Below are positions 27,423 through 39,400 of a stretch of 64,000 nucleotides of DNA, piece by piece; within the stretch, counting starts at the first letter, position 1; every line of letters starts with the position of its first letter. The stretch covers positions 1 to 64,000 of the forward strand of contig JASAMV010003251.1 in assembly GCA_030248065.1 (NCBI GenBank), in the 5' to 3' direction. The stretch comes from Rhynchonema sp. JSB1_4 (Eukaryota; Nematoda; Chromadorea; Monhysterida; Xyalidae). The position numbers and the translations under genes were made by a program. Under the pieces are notes generated by a model that saw only the letters and a list, made by a program, of their open reading frames with translations, searched no databases and was not told the DNA's origin.

Positions 27423-30400
27423 CTATTTCTTCTTGCCCGATCCACGCGAGCCTTCAGCCTGAAATTCGCAACACATTTGAGTGACATGTCAGTGAAACAT
27501 CAGCCAACCAGGTGTCACATTAGTGAAACATCAGCCAGCCAAGTATACCTGAGCGGAGCTGATCTCCCAGTCCATGGGTTTCGATTTGTCGTCCATCGCG
27601 TCTTCCATCGAACATTTGAATTTTTCAGCAAACAGCCGATCCAGCAGACGCATCATGTAGTCGTAGTCGGGTGCGTCCCAGAACTGCAATGAAACATCAG
27701 ATAGCTAGTTGGGTCGGACTGAGACAGGGAGGTGCTGACCTGCAGCTGGTCGAGATAGAGCAGGATGGTGCCGTACTCTTCGGGCGCGCCTTCGGTCAAC
27801 ATGCTCCTCAGACCGGACTGCGTGCGTGCGGCCTCCTTGCACAGCGCAACCTGCGTGTCATATCAATTGGGTCACCCTGTAGTCAGGCACAAAGGGGAGG
27901 GAGCGCACCTCATGTTTCTGTTTCATCGATCCCCAGGGCAGATGTCCGGTGGCCATTTCGATGTTCATGTACACCCAGGACTCCAGGTCGTCCCGCCGCG
28001 ACTGTTCACGACAACGATGTGACGTCAGCGCCGCGTAACGCACCGTGCCTCGAAACGCGGCCGCCGCTCGCGGGTAACGCAGGTCGCCTGCACCAGATAC
28101 AGGGTGTGTCGTATGTACAGAGTGTGCGGTACATACATGGTGTGTCGTGTACAGTGTGCGGTACATTACAGCGTATGTCGTATGTATAAATACAGGGTAT
28201 GTTTTTATGCTAGTATGCATAGAGTGCGCGTCATAACAAGGCGTGAGGTATTGCAGGATGTGCCGGGGGGCGTTCCAGATAGAGCAGAGCGTTTTGTGTG
28301 CACAGGGAAGGAGTGCGTCACCACAAAGTGTGCTGTATATACAGGGTGTGCTGTATTGCAAACACATGCAGGGTGTGCTGTATTGTATTACAAGAAAGAA
28401 AAATGCCCCAAGGGGCATAAAAGAAATATGGTTCCCTGGCTGACTGGCATAAAAGAACGATACTAGCTTGCACCACTTTGCTGATGTTTCATTAGGCACT
28501 GGAATAAACGTAAGTGTGTTCTGAGCTGTTTGATACCGAAACAGTAGACATTGACCATTTCCCGCGCGTCTGTCTTGCCACCAGAGCACAGGGCACGGAG
28601 ATATTGAAAGATTGCAATATTCTCTTTATTTCTCTCCTTGTGAACCATCGTCGCAGCCTAAGACTGAACAGTTACCGTCGTGAGGTTGAAAAGAAGAAAC
28701 AGTTGCCTAAATATGTGGGTTTCACGAAAGTTTCGATATCGGCTGGGTGTTGATTCAAAAGAGTTCGCGCCGGGAATATGGTTCAATGTCTACTGTTTCG
28801 GTATCAAACAGCTCAGAACACACTTACGTTTATTCCAGTGCCTAATGAAACATCAGCAAAGTGGTGCAAGCTAGTATCGTTCTTTTATGCCAGTCAGCCA
28901 GGGAACCATATTTCTTTTATGCCCCTTGGGGCATTTTTCTTTCTTGTGTCGTTCTTTTATATCGCGCAAGCGCCAAACAGAGAACCCGGGATAAATCAGC
29001 CACAGAAAGTTTTCAGTTCCGGCAAGCAATGGTTCTAACTAAGAAAATGTCGACCATCAGACTTTTCTCAAGTAATCAACGCACATGAGCGCAATGAGGT
29101 GTGGGCAGGGTTGTTTCAAAAAAAAAAAGTGGTTAATTAAAAAATTTTTTTTTTTAAAAAAAAATTTTTTTTTTGAAACTCAGATTTTGCTTTTTTTTAA
29201 TAAAAAAAAGTTGCCCAAAAAGGGCTGGAATGTCCAAAAATGGCCTTTTTCGAGGGCAAAAATTGGCACTTTTTTCCTGTGGACGGGACAATTTTTCCAA
29301 AATCGCGCCTGCGGCGCCCTGTATTGTCCCCAAATCCGTACAGGGATGCGCGGGGCTGGTCTTTTATAGTGATGTGGCACCGATAATGTACTACTGCATG
29401 CTACTACACATGTATATACATAGGTCTGGTGCAAAACCGGGCGCGCAAAGTCGATCTGACACGCAAGATTTGGGCTGTAATCGATATTTTGATGGTCGTA
29501 TGTCAGATATACGGCATTAGATGCATTAAAATACGTTGTACGGCATGCTACAATACATTAGAGTAACATCGTTAGTCAACATCAACCTCAGACTGGTAGA
29601 AGACCATAGAATCTGCACAATACTGCCGGGTGTCACCACACAAGTTGGGTCTCAGGCAAAAATTTTTCAATTTTTGAAAAATATATTGGATCGATTTCAT
29701 TTGTCCTGAAACGTCGTTTGCAACACTTTTTCTAATAAAAAAAATTTTCGTCAAAAAAAAAATCAAAAAAAAAATTTTTTTTTTAAAAAAAAAAGCTCGT
29801 TAATAAAAAAATTTTTTTTTTCAACCCTGGGTGTGGGGGTTAGTTTAAGGATGCTGTACTTTTTGGCAGGATATATGAGTCGGTGGTTATCGTGACATAA
29901 GGCCAATTTTGTGTTTCGATTTCACTATGGGGTTCTAACAATGGAGACACGCTTGTGTCTGCGTCTTCACCCACCACTGAAACAAAACTAACGCAGTGCC
30001 CCACGAGCATGTCTATGTTTTTGAGGAGCATGGTAACTTGTCAAGTTATTTATTTTTTTTAATTTACCGCCAGGTATGTATTTGACACCCTAGGTACCAT
30101 CATTTATAGCGCACTGATTGCGCATCGTCTCAGAGAATGGCACTTGTTGGTTTAGTACCAAGCAAAGCTGTGCAATGAACTTCCATGCAACCTGTCCCTT
30201 CAGCTTCAGCAACGAAATAAGTGTCAAACATCAGTCTCCAGATTGCTTTGGTGTTGGCCGCTGCATCTGATCTTGGATTCAATGTTACGTAAAAACTACT
30301 ATTTAACTTTCCCACGAAAGTCAAATTATACATGCGGAAAAAGCTTCGAATGTTAGAGAGCAACAGCAATTTTAATTAACAAGTTGATATCTTGTGGGTA

Positions 30401-33400
30401 TTTTATCATGAATGACATCACAGCGCATAAACTGCGAACCGCACCTGTGCTTAATAATTAATCTCAAATAAAAACACGAAAAAAACTGAAAAATGTTACC
30501 CAGAATTCATTAAAAGTTAGTAAGATAAAACAAAGTTAGCTGCGCGCGTGAATGTTTGAACCCGCGGCCTTTCATCTTCAGTGCTGCGCGTTATACCGCT
30601 CGGACATCGCTTCGCCAATCTCCTTCAGAAGCTTTACTACATATGTAACTACGCGTGCATTGCTGCATTGCCTGTTGTGCTGGCTGCCTGTGTGTGTGTG
30701 TGCTGGCTGCCTGCCTGTGTGTGTGTGCTGGCTGGCTGGCTGTGTGTTGTGGGCATACATGTTGAATTAGTGACTCGGTCGGGGCGTGCGAAGTGCAGCC
30801 CTTCAAATGAGGCGTGCGAAAGACAAATTGCGTCAAATGAGGCGTGCGACGTACAGTGAGGCGTGCGAAAGACATCCAACACAAAATGAGGCGTGCGACG
30901 TACCGTGAGGCGTGCGAAAGACAAACGGCGTCAAATGAGGCGTGCGACGTACAGTGAGGCGTGCCAAGTACACTGAGGCGTGCCAAAGTCAGCCAAGATG
31001 AGGCGTGCGAAATACAACCGACACAAAATGAGGCGTGCGACGTACAGTGAGGCGTACGAAAGACATCCGACGCCAAATGAGGCGTGCGAAAGACATCAGG
31101 CGTAAGATGAGGCGCGCAAAAGACGTATGACAGCAATTGAGGCGTGCGAAAGACACACCCACTTCAAATGAGGCGTGCGAAAGTCACCCCCACTTCAAAT
31201 GAGGCGTGCGAAAGTCACCCCACTTCAAATGAGGCGTGCCAAGTTCATTCGTGTATTATGTACCACTGACATCTGCAGTGGCTTGTACCATGCTGATATA
31301 TGATGCGGCGTACCAAGTACGTTTAGAATGAGGCGTGCGAAGTACATCGGACGTCAAATGAGGCGTGCGAAGTTCGGATTTTCGAAACTCGCTTGTAAAG
31401 GCTCGTAGAGCGATTCTGAAATCAGTTCTGGAATCGATTCATTTTTGCGTGGTTTATACTTTTTTAATTAATTGAAGTCCTTACTTGATTCCGAAATTTA
31501 ATTCGGAATCAAAAAATCACCGATCGAACGGTCACCGCCGATCCGGATCAGCGACCGTTGCTTGCGGTGCTGCTCTTATATATGCATTTGGCGAAACATT
31601 TTTGACTGCGAGTGCAAAAATGTTCTGGAGGGTTTCAGCGTGCTACGGTTCGATCAGTTGTCAGAATAAAGTCCAAACATCGTCATGCACGTCAGCAATA
31701 TGTGAGTTGAGGCGTGCAATGTACATTGAGGCGTGCGTTGTGCAAAGTAAGGAAAAAAGTGTAATTGTGAACGATTCAGGCATTTTTCCACAATGACGCT
31801 GTGAATTTTTTTGCTGACTGACCCTGGCGCCCAAATGCAGTAACATCATGCAGTTCTTGTGGACGTGACTGGAGGCGTCCAATGTGCACTGACGAATGTC
31901 TCGAAGTTTCGGGACCTGATGATGACAGGTGAAACCGTTGAAAATCAACTGTATCGAAACTATGTTTCGCTCCCGCTGAAACTTTTATGGGGCAAGACTT
32001 TGGCTTCGAAGCATTTGAATGCAAAAATTTGCGAACGACGAACAGTATGGGCTATTGAACTAGTTTGTGCGCTACATGCTTGTGCAGTCACCTTCGAGCA
32101 CGCAATGCGAACGGTGTTTTTCAATGTGGGGTCACATACAAAACAAGAGAAAGAGGTTGCTCATCGCCACCTGCCATGCACATCAAGTGCAACGGCCCGT
32201 CATTTGATCGCATCAGTCTGCGTTGGTTTGTCTTGATAAACGCTGCTCGACGAGCAACAGGTCCTGCGAAAAAAATTCGCATGACTGATACCCGCGCAAA
32301 TAGGCGAACGATATTTGCAGCTCATCAATCCGTCACTGACGATGACGACGAGGAGGGAAACACTTTTGGATTGCCAGACAGTTTTGACACAAACGATCCC
32401 TATTATTGATACAATGTGTTAAATTCATGTTTTTGATATGTATGCACATTTGTAATTTAAAAGAATTCTCAATAACCTACGTATGGTAATTGAGATATGC
32501 ACGAGAATACTTAATTTTGCGACAACACCTATTGTTTGCTAACCAGACATGATGTCCCCTGATATCTCTGACCCCGTTGTGGCAAATGAGGTGAACATAA
32601 GCAGTTTCGCAAATATTACACAAGCAACCGAACGTTTTCGTTCCCGAAATCGGTTGTGGAATCGATTCTGCATCTCAACTGATCAGAAAAAACAATCGAT
32701 TCTAGGACACGTTTAGATATTGTCATTGCAGCACTCGCAAGCCAAGTTTTAGAAACAAGCCCTTCTTGAGCACATAATAGCATGATATTTACTTTTTCTA
32801 CGCACGCAACAGTACAACTAGAAGTCGCATGATTTAGACTCTTTAAGAAAAACAACGAAAAATAATGCATCATTATACCAATGACAGATTGACAATACGG
32901 ATACATTCATCAGTGCTGCACATTGGACGCCTCCAGTCACGTCCACAACAACTGCATAATGTTACTGCATTTGGGGCGACAGGGTCAGTCAGCAAAAAAA
33001 TTCACAGCGTCATTGTGGAAAAACTGCCCGAATCGTTCATTATTACGCTCGTTTTCCTTACTTTGCACAACGCACGCCTCAATGTACATTGCACGCCTCA
33101 ACTCACATATTGCTGACGTGCATGACGATGTTTGGACTTTATTCTGACAACTGATCGAACCGCAGCACGCTGAAACCCTCCAGAACATTTTTGCACTCGC
33201 AGTCAAAAATGTTTCGCCAAATGCATATATAAGAGCAGCACCGCAAGCAACGGTCGCTGATCCGGATCGGCGGTGACCGTTCGATCGGTGATTTTTTGAT
33301 TCCGAATTAAATTTCGGAATCAAGTAAGGACTTCAATTAATTAAAAAAGTATAAACCACGCAAAAATGAATCGATTCCAGAACTGATTTCAGAATCGCTC

Positions 33401-35823
33401 TACGAGCCTTTACAAGCGAGTTTCGAAAATCCGAACTTCGCACGCCTCATTTGACGTCCGATGTACATCGCACGCCTCATTCTAAACGTACTTGGTACGC
33501 CGCATCATATATCAGCATGGTACAAGCCACTGCAGATGTCAGTGGTACATAATACACGAATGAACTTGGCACGCCTCATTTGAAGTGGGGTGACTTTCGC
33601 ACGCCTCATTTGAAGTGGGGGTGACTTTCGCACGCCTCATTTGAAGTGGGTGTGTCTTTCGCACGCCTCAATTGATGTCATACGTCTTTTGCGCGCCTCA
33701 TCTTACGCCTGATGTCTTTCGCACGCCTCATTTGGCGTCGGATGTCTTTCGTACGCCTCACTGTACGTCGCACGCCTCATTTTGTGTCGGTTGTATTTCG
33801 CACGCCTCATCTTGGCTGACTTTGGCACGCCTCAGTGTACTTGGCACGCCTCACTGTACGTCGCACGCCTCATTTGACGCCGTTTGTCTTTCGCACGCCT
33901 CACTGTACGTCGCACGCCTCATTTTGTTTCGGATGTCTTTCACACGCCTCACTGTACGTCGCACGCCTCATTTGACGCAATTTGTCTTTCGCACGCCTCA
34001 TTTGAAGGGCTGTACTTCGCACGCCTCCAACCGAGTCACGCTTAAGTACTAACCGAGTCACTAATTCAACATGTATGGTTGTGGGTAATACATTGTGCGC
34101 TTTATCAATCAGGCAACTGCGTAGCGTGCACTAATGCATTGTTGTGTGTGTCTGAGCGTCCATTATGGCTCTTTTTGAGCTGAAAAACATTTAACCAATT
34201 GGAATTAATATATGTTTGACGTAACAACGATTAAAAACACATATAACCGCTGATTTTGGCTTTAGAACCATACTTTCTGTACAAAAAGTCATGGTCTGGA
34301 ACCGTTCATACTAAAAGTTACGAACTCGGCGATAGCACCACCGTGTTTCTCGAGTGCGAAAACCACATAAACAACTTTAATAGTTCTGGTAACCCAACTT
34401 TTCGGCGAAATTTTACTTCGGGAAGCACACTTTACATACAAAAAGTCGTGGTCATGGTCTGGAACCGGTCTCAGTCGTGGAGTTACGAAGTCAGCGATAG
34501 CACCATCGTGTTTCTCGTGTGCGAAAACCCTATATGCGATATTAACATTTCTGGTGTTCAGTAACGTCTGGGCCCTGACTAGTTTTTTGTGGAAAAAAAA
34601 AGGGAAAGAACGTTTTTACAAAAATTTCAACTGTATCTTGCCCGCGATCGCGCGAGTGGGCACGCAGCGGAATGAAATTTTGTGTGGACCTAGAAGTCCA
34701 CGCCGTACAAGTTGTGTGCAAGTTTGGGCTTCTCAAGTTAAGTCTTGTGAAAATGGCGTGAGTTTAAATTTTTCAACTCACGCAATATAAGGAATCAACC
34801 ATATGTCGCTTAGCATTACCATGCTAGCTCCGATACCAGATTTGCAGGGGGTGCTGTTTTCACAGGGTTGCCCCGCACATACAGGGTGAGACGTGCGGTG
34901 TATCGCACCCACAGAGTATGTCTTGCATAAGATTGTGTATCGTACGTGCTGGGTGTCAGAATAATCATGCCAACCATTTTCGTTCCTGTATCTGCGACAC
35001 ATGCCAAAGTCGAGCATGAAGATGGTGCGTTGTTTGCCCTCTTCGGGACGACCGATTGCGAAATTGCCGGGCTTCAGGTCGCGATGGATGTAGCCGATTT
35101 TGTGCAGGTCGCGGATGGCTTGCAGAGTTTGATGTGCCACTCGCAGACCCGTGATCAGTCTAAATTATGGTATGTGTATGATTAGTGAAGCATCAGCCGG
35201 CTAGCAAGGGTAAATGCTCACTGGAATCTGCCGTGACGTCGCTGTTTCCTGAGATCGCTGAGCGATTTGCCGAGCAACGTCATCAGCACGTAGTTGAATG
35301 GCGGATGTTTGCCCTTACCGATCAGGGCACACACGTGTTTCGCGCCGGATTTGTGCAGTTCGCGTAGTACGATCACCTGAAGTGGACTCGATGTGGCATA
35401 TGGTGTATGTTTGGCGTATACGTCCGAGACAGGAAGCAGAAAAGAACTTCATGAGCACGCGTGATGCAGCATTTTTGCGCGTCAATATTCAAGCGATGTT
35501 TCACACCTCAGCCTTGAGCACTTTCGGTTCCTCCAACGCGCCTTCGCATTTCATCGCACAAATTTCGTCCGTTTTCGTGTTCTTCACTTTGTACACGGCG
35601 CCGAAACCGCCCTCGCCCAACTTTTCCATCACAACGTACTCTTGCTGCACAGAACGGGTTACGGTAATTAAATCAAAAGTAATTACAAAAAACTGTAAGA
35701 ATATAAAACAAAAGCATAAAATAAAAAGTAATAACCATAAACGCTAATTAAAATCAGCAGCCTTACCCGTTTGCAGGTGAACGTTTCTCCTTCGGGAATG
35801 GACGGCAGCGAATCATCACCCAT
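27423..35823 (-). CDS. TTBK/CK1-type protein kinase, nematode-like
   Basis: A Ser/Thr kinase of the casein kinase 1 group closest to tau-tubulin kinases. Eight exons close into 331 residues: 35767-35823, 35507-35644, 35222-35376, 34975-35159, 27909-28087, 27740-27850, 27549-27683 and 27423-27458. The N-terminal leader MGDDSLPSIPEGETFTC is followed by the glycine loop GEGGFGAVYKV, the ATP lysine in CAMKCE, catalytic loop HRDLKPGNF, Mg-binding DFG, then FRGTVRYA and RRDDLESW. All key catalytic residues are present, so it should be active. The tail is short (GSRGSGKKK), unlike long vertebrate TTBKs. Introns are 56-130 bp except the fourth, about 6.9 kb, which holds two transposons. The gene starts 669 bp from, and divergent to, the spermine synthase gene. 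The exact orthologue among the many nematode CK1/TTBK kinases is not known. Confidence 0.88.
28387..28953. mobile_element. Foldback repeat, arms about 170 bp
   Basis: Arm 28387-28558 is the near-exact reverse complement of 28781-28953 (for example GAACGATACTAGCTTGCACC opposite GGTGCAAGCTAGTATCGTTC), with a 222-base spacer. It is in the long kinase intron. The transcript would fold into a long hairpin. Superfamily unknown. Confidence 0.8.
29106..29829. mobile_element. Non-autonomous hAT-like element, TSD GGTGTGGG
   Basis: Ends CAGGGTTG and CAACCCTG; exact duplication GGTGTGGG (29098-29105 and 29830-29837). Subterminal poly-A/poly-T, interior GCGCCTGCGGCGCC and a conserved segment ATGTACTACTGCATGC. 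Nearly the same element is at 44127-44851. No transposase. Confidence 0.92.
30754..34077. mobile_element. hAT-type element with 1.15-kb inverted arms, TSD GTTGTGGG
   Basis: Ends CATACATG and CATGTATG; exact 8-bp duplication GTTGTGGG (30746-30753, 34078-34085). Arms about 30754-31898 and 32905-34077 are near-identical inverted copies. The outer half of each arm holds about 20 copies of GAGGCGTGCGAAA-like words. The 1.0-kb middle contains a broken transposase remnant. It sits in the fourth intron of the kinase gene. Confidence 0.9.
31960..32409 (+). pseudogene. Remnant of hAT transposase C-terminus
   Basis: Across several frames the plus strand keeps pieces of the hAT dimerisation region: an SSTQCERCFS motif, then a QNKRKRL motif, then KCNGPSFD in another frame, ending in an acidic tail (TDDDDEEG) and a stop. 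Frames change between the pieces, so it cannot be read as one product here. Assignment rests on motif memory plus the 8-bp duplication around the element. Confidence 0.55.
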
Positions 35824-36491
35824 TTTGGTGGACGGATGAGGATAATGTGGTTGAGGTTAGGATTGGAAAATTGATGTGTTGCAGTCAAAATTTAGCCGTT
35901 GGAAGTAATGTTATTCGAACTTTCATTATGTAGCTTCTACTTTTTTATGTTTTTTCAAGTTCGCACCCCCTTATTTATATGTCATTGTCTGTCGTGCAAG
36001 TAGTACAGACCACCATCTTTCATCTTTTTGCTCGGTCCATGTGTTTTCGATATCCCAATATGTTTTGTTATCACTTATCGCTGTACTTATGCTCTGAGTA
36101 GCCTCGTCCAGCTTGCCCCCGCCCATTGTATTATGCCATGCCAACCCAGATGTTGGTACCTCATTGTGCCAAACGTGGTGCACAATGCAGCCGGCTGTGT
36201 TTATTGATTGCGCCGTGTTCCAATCCAAAGCCAAAACACAAAACATATCCCCTCGTCACTCCCAGTGTGTATACGTTTTGTTGCAACGGTTTTTGCGCGA
36301 CACTTTGGCCTGGCGCTAGTGCTGAGTTGTGTCGTGCGTACTTTGCTGCTGAAAACGCACAGCTGATATTTGAAACTGGCCCAGAAAGTTCGGCTGCCCC
36401 CAAAACCCAGTGTGTTATTTTATTCTTTGAAATCCAACTGTGCGCAAAGGGCACACGGCAGAAAGGCAAAATAGACAGGTATAGTACCAAA
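35824..36491. promoter_or_regulatory. Divergent intergenic region, kinase / spermine synthase
   Basis: The two start codons point away from each other with 668 bases between. No TATA box or known site is clear. Long open frames on both strands from 36113 onward are chance. A shared promoter is inference from the arrangement. Confidence 0.4.
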
Positions 36492-39400
36492 ATGAGCTCC
36501 AGATCTAGCGGGACTTGGCCCTGCGACATCGACATTGATTTGAATATGATGGAATTCAAGGTGGACAAATGGCCCGATGATATGATTTTATCTGATTCAG
36601 GTACGCGAACAAAAAAGCAGCACACAAGCGGCAAATGTTTTGTCCAATTGTGTTTTCTTACAGATACGGTACCGAAAGTCAACGAATCCAGCGTGATCAA
36701 AGGTCTATCGAATGTATTCGAGCTTGGTGAAACATCAGCCAGCTGGTCAAGCACCACCGACCATCTGGTACCGCTGCCACAGAATCGGTATCTCTGGTGT
36801 CTCGTCAACAAATCCTTCGCCAGGTTGTGTGGCAGTTTCTTTTTTATAGTTTTGAAATTCATTTCGTCAGTATTTTTGCTTTTTGAATTGTTTTTTTGGC
36901 CTGATCGCAACATTTGTATTTCAATACGAGCTGGCCAAATATGTGATGTTTCAGTGACTGTGTGATTCACTTGTACGTGAGTGACCGACTAATCACGATG
37001 GAAATTACCGGTCAGAAATTGAGTCATCCAGTTGTGCTGCAGAAATGGATGGATGAGCTGACGAGAATTGCTGACTGTACGCAGACAACATTCAACGCAC
37101 ACTCAATTAGACCGTAAGTTGCGAGATCTAGACCGCCAGCTTGGTCAGGCTGTAGCGCAGGTGTATTTTATCAGTCGACAGTTTGTTTTGTTATCGTGGC
37201 AATATTGCTTGCTTGTTCATTTCAGATACGAAAGGTGAGCCCCATCTGTCCCTTTGTTGAAATCGACCCTGGTTTGTGTTTTGAGTCGTCTTATTTCACA
37301 CCCTTGTTGTTTTGTCATTGCACACTATTGTCAGCGTTTGCCACGCGTGTCAATGCAAACTGTCTGCAATTGCCACTCGTATCATTACACAGTCACTGTC
37401 CGTGCCTACCACTCGTGTCAATGGAGATCACTTGTGTCACTGCAGACTAACAGTGTTGCCGCGCGTGTCGTTGCAGACCGTCAGTGTTGCCACGCGTGTC
37501 GTTGCAGACTGTTAGTGTTGCCACGCGTGGCGTTGCAGACTGTTAGTGTTGCCACGCGTGGCGTGGCAGACTGTCAGTGTTGCCAAGCGTGTCGTTGCAG
37601 ACTGTTAGTGTCGCCACGCGTGGCGTTGCAGACTGTCAGTGTTGCCACACGCGTATCGTTGCAGACTGTCAGTGTTGCCATGCGTGTCGTTGCAGACTGT
37701 TAGTGTTGCCACGCGTGGCGTTGCAGACTGTTAGTGTTGCCACGCGTGGCGTGGCAGACTGTCAGTGTTGCCAAGCGTGTCGTTGCAGACTGTTAGTGTC
37801 GCCACGCGTGTCGTTGCAGACTGTCAGTGTTGCCACACGCGTATCGTTGCAGACTGTCAGTGTTGCCATGCGTGTCGTTGCAGACTGTTAGTGTTGCCAC
37901 GCGTGGCGTTGCAGACTGTCAGTGTTTACACGCGTGTCATTACAGACTATCAGTGTTGCCACGCGTGTCATTACAGACTATCAGTGTTGCCACGCGTGTC
38001 GTTGCAGACTGTCAGTGTTGCCACGCGTGTCATTACAGACTGTCAGTGTTGCCACGAGTGTCACGCGTGCCCAAATTGTTCATCGGATCGCGTCGTGAGC
38101 TTCGCGTGCACGACTTCACCTCAATTTTGTTCGACCAACGGTCGGCCTATCAATCGGTCCGTGTGTTGACACATCCCGAATACGGCAACACGCTCGTTTT
38201 GGACGATGAAATCAGTTGGTCAATTGTACATTTTTGTGAAACAGCACGATTGACATGCTTGCCTTGACGATTCAGGGTCGTCTTTGCAGACTTAGCCGAA
38301 AGTGACACAATCTACACCCACAGTCTGATGCGAAAGGATCAAATTGACTACGCCCACAAAACGGTGCTCATATTGGGCGGCGGTGATGGCGCGCTACTCA
38401 GGGAAATACTGCATCATTACGAACCAACTCATGTCACCATGTTGGAGGTAAACATTAGTTTTTGGTCGTCCGTTACAACTTGTTTTCACAGACGGCCGGA
38501 ACAGCCAGGTCATCGTCAGTGTGAATCCACCGCATGGCTAGGGATCTGGGGTTACCCAATACCCGACACCTGCCCTTCCACGCAACATTGGAAAGCAAAA
38601 GCCGTGACATCATGACAGTGGTTGCAGCTTGACCACACGGTGATCGATGCCTGTCGCCAGCACTTGCCCTCCGTCTGCGGTCCGTATCTGGACAAATACA
38701 AGGGGGACAGATATGAGGTAAGCTGATGTTTCACACCAACCACATGTATACATTATTCAGTCAACTGTGTTGGACACAGATCCGAATCGGCGACTGTTTC
38801 CCGATTTTGTGCGATTTTGCGTCCAACCAGCGCCAATTCGATGTTGTGATCGCCGATCTGACTGACAGACCCGTGATGCCCACGGATGGAGGCAGGGGTA
38901 CACAAGGGGGGGCGAAGTTGGGAATTGAAATTCGATAAAAACGTGATCAGTGATAGAACGTGATCTGATGCTTCATGAATTTTTATGGTTGATGCGCAAC
39001 TAAGCATATCCGAAGGCTTGACAAAGTTCCATTTTGGGTCACATATGAAATTTGAAGGTAAATAAGCATCACGGACATGGTTCGTCTAACTGCAAGTTTT
39101 GTTTCAAACGTACATATGTATTTTGCGAGACAATTTGGGTCAATTGATTCCGCTGGCGTAAAATTTGTTCATTTATTGGTATGAACTAATTTTGCGCTTA
39201 GTCGAAACTGGTGTTCTTTCTATGGCTAGCGGTCAAAACAGGACCAGCCTTTAGGGCCGACTTTGGTTAAACACGGAAACCGGAATCCGGAAATATTTTC
39301 GGATTTCGTTTCCGGATGAATTTTGCTGAACACGGAATTAACCTTCAACCAGATTTCACTTCAATGTATTTTCAAAGGAACGCAAAACATTTCCGAGTTC

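Noticed and set aside
36113..36970. Long open frames on both strands (about 270-280 codons)
   Set aside because: They cross the spermine synthase start region and its introns; the exon model explains the coding signal and neither frame shows a domain.
37254..38267. Cys-rich open frames of 100-150 codons
   Set aside because: They are translations of the 31-bp minisatellite, open in all three frames, and are mostly intronic to spermine synthase.
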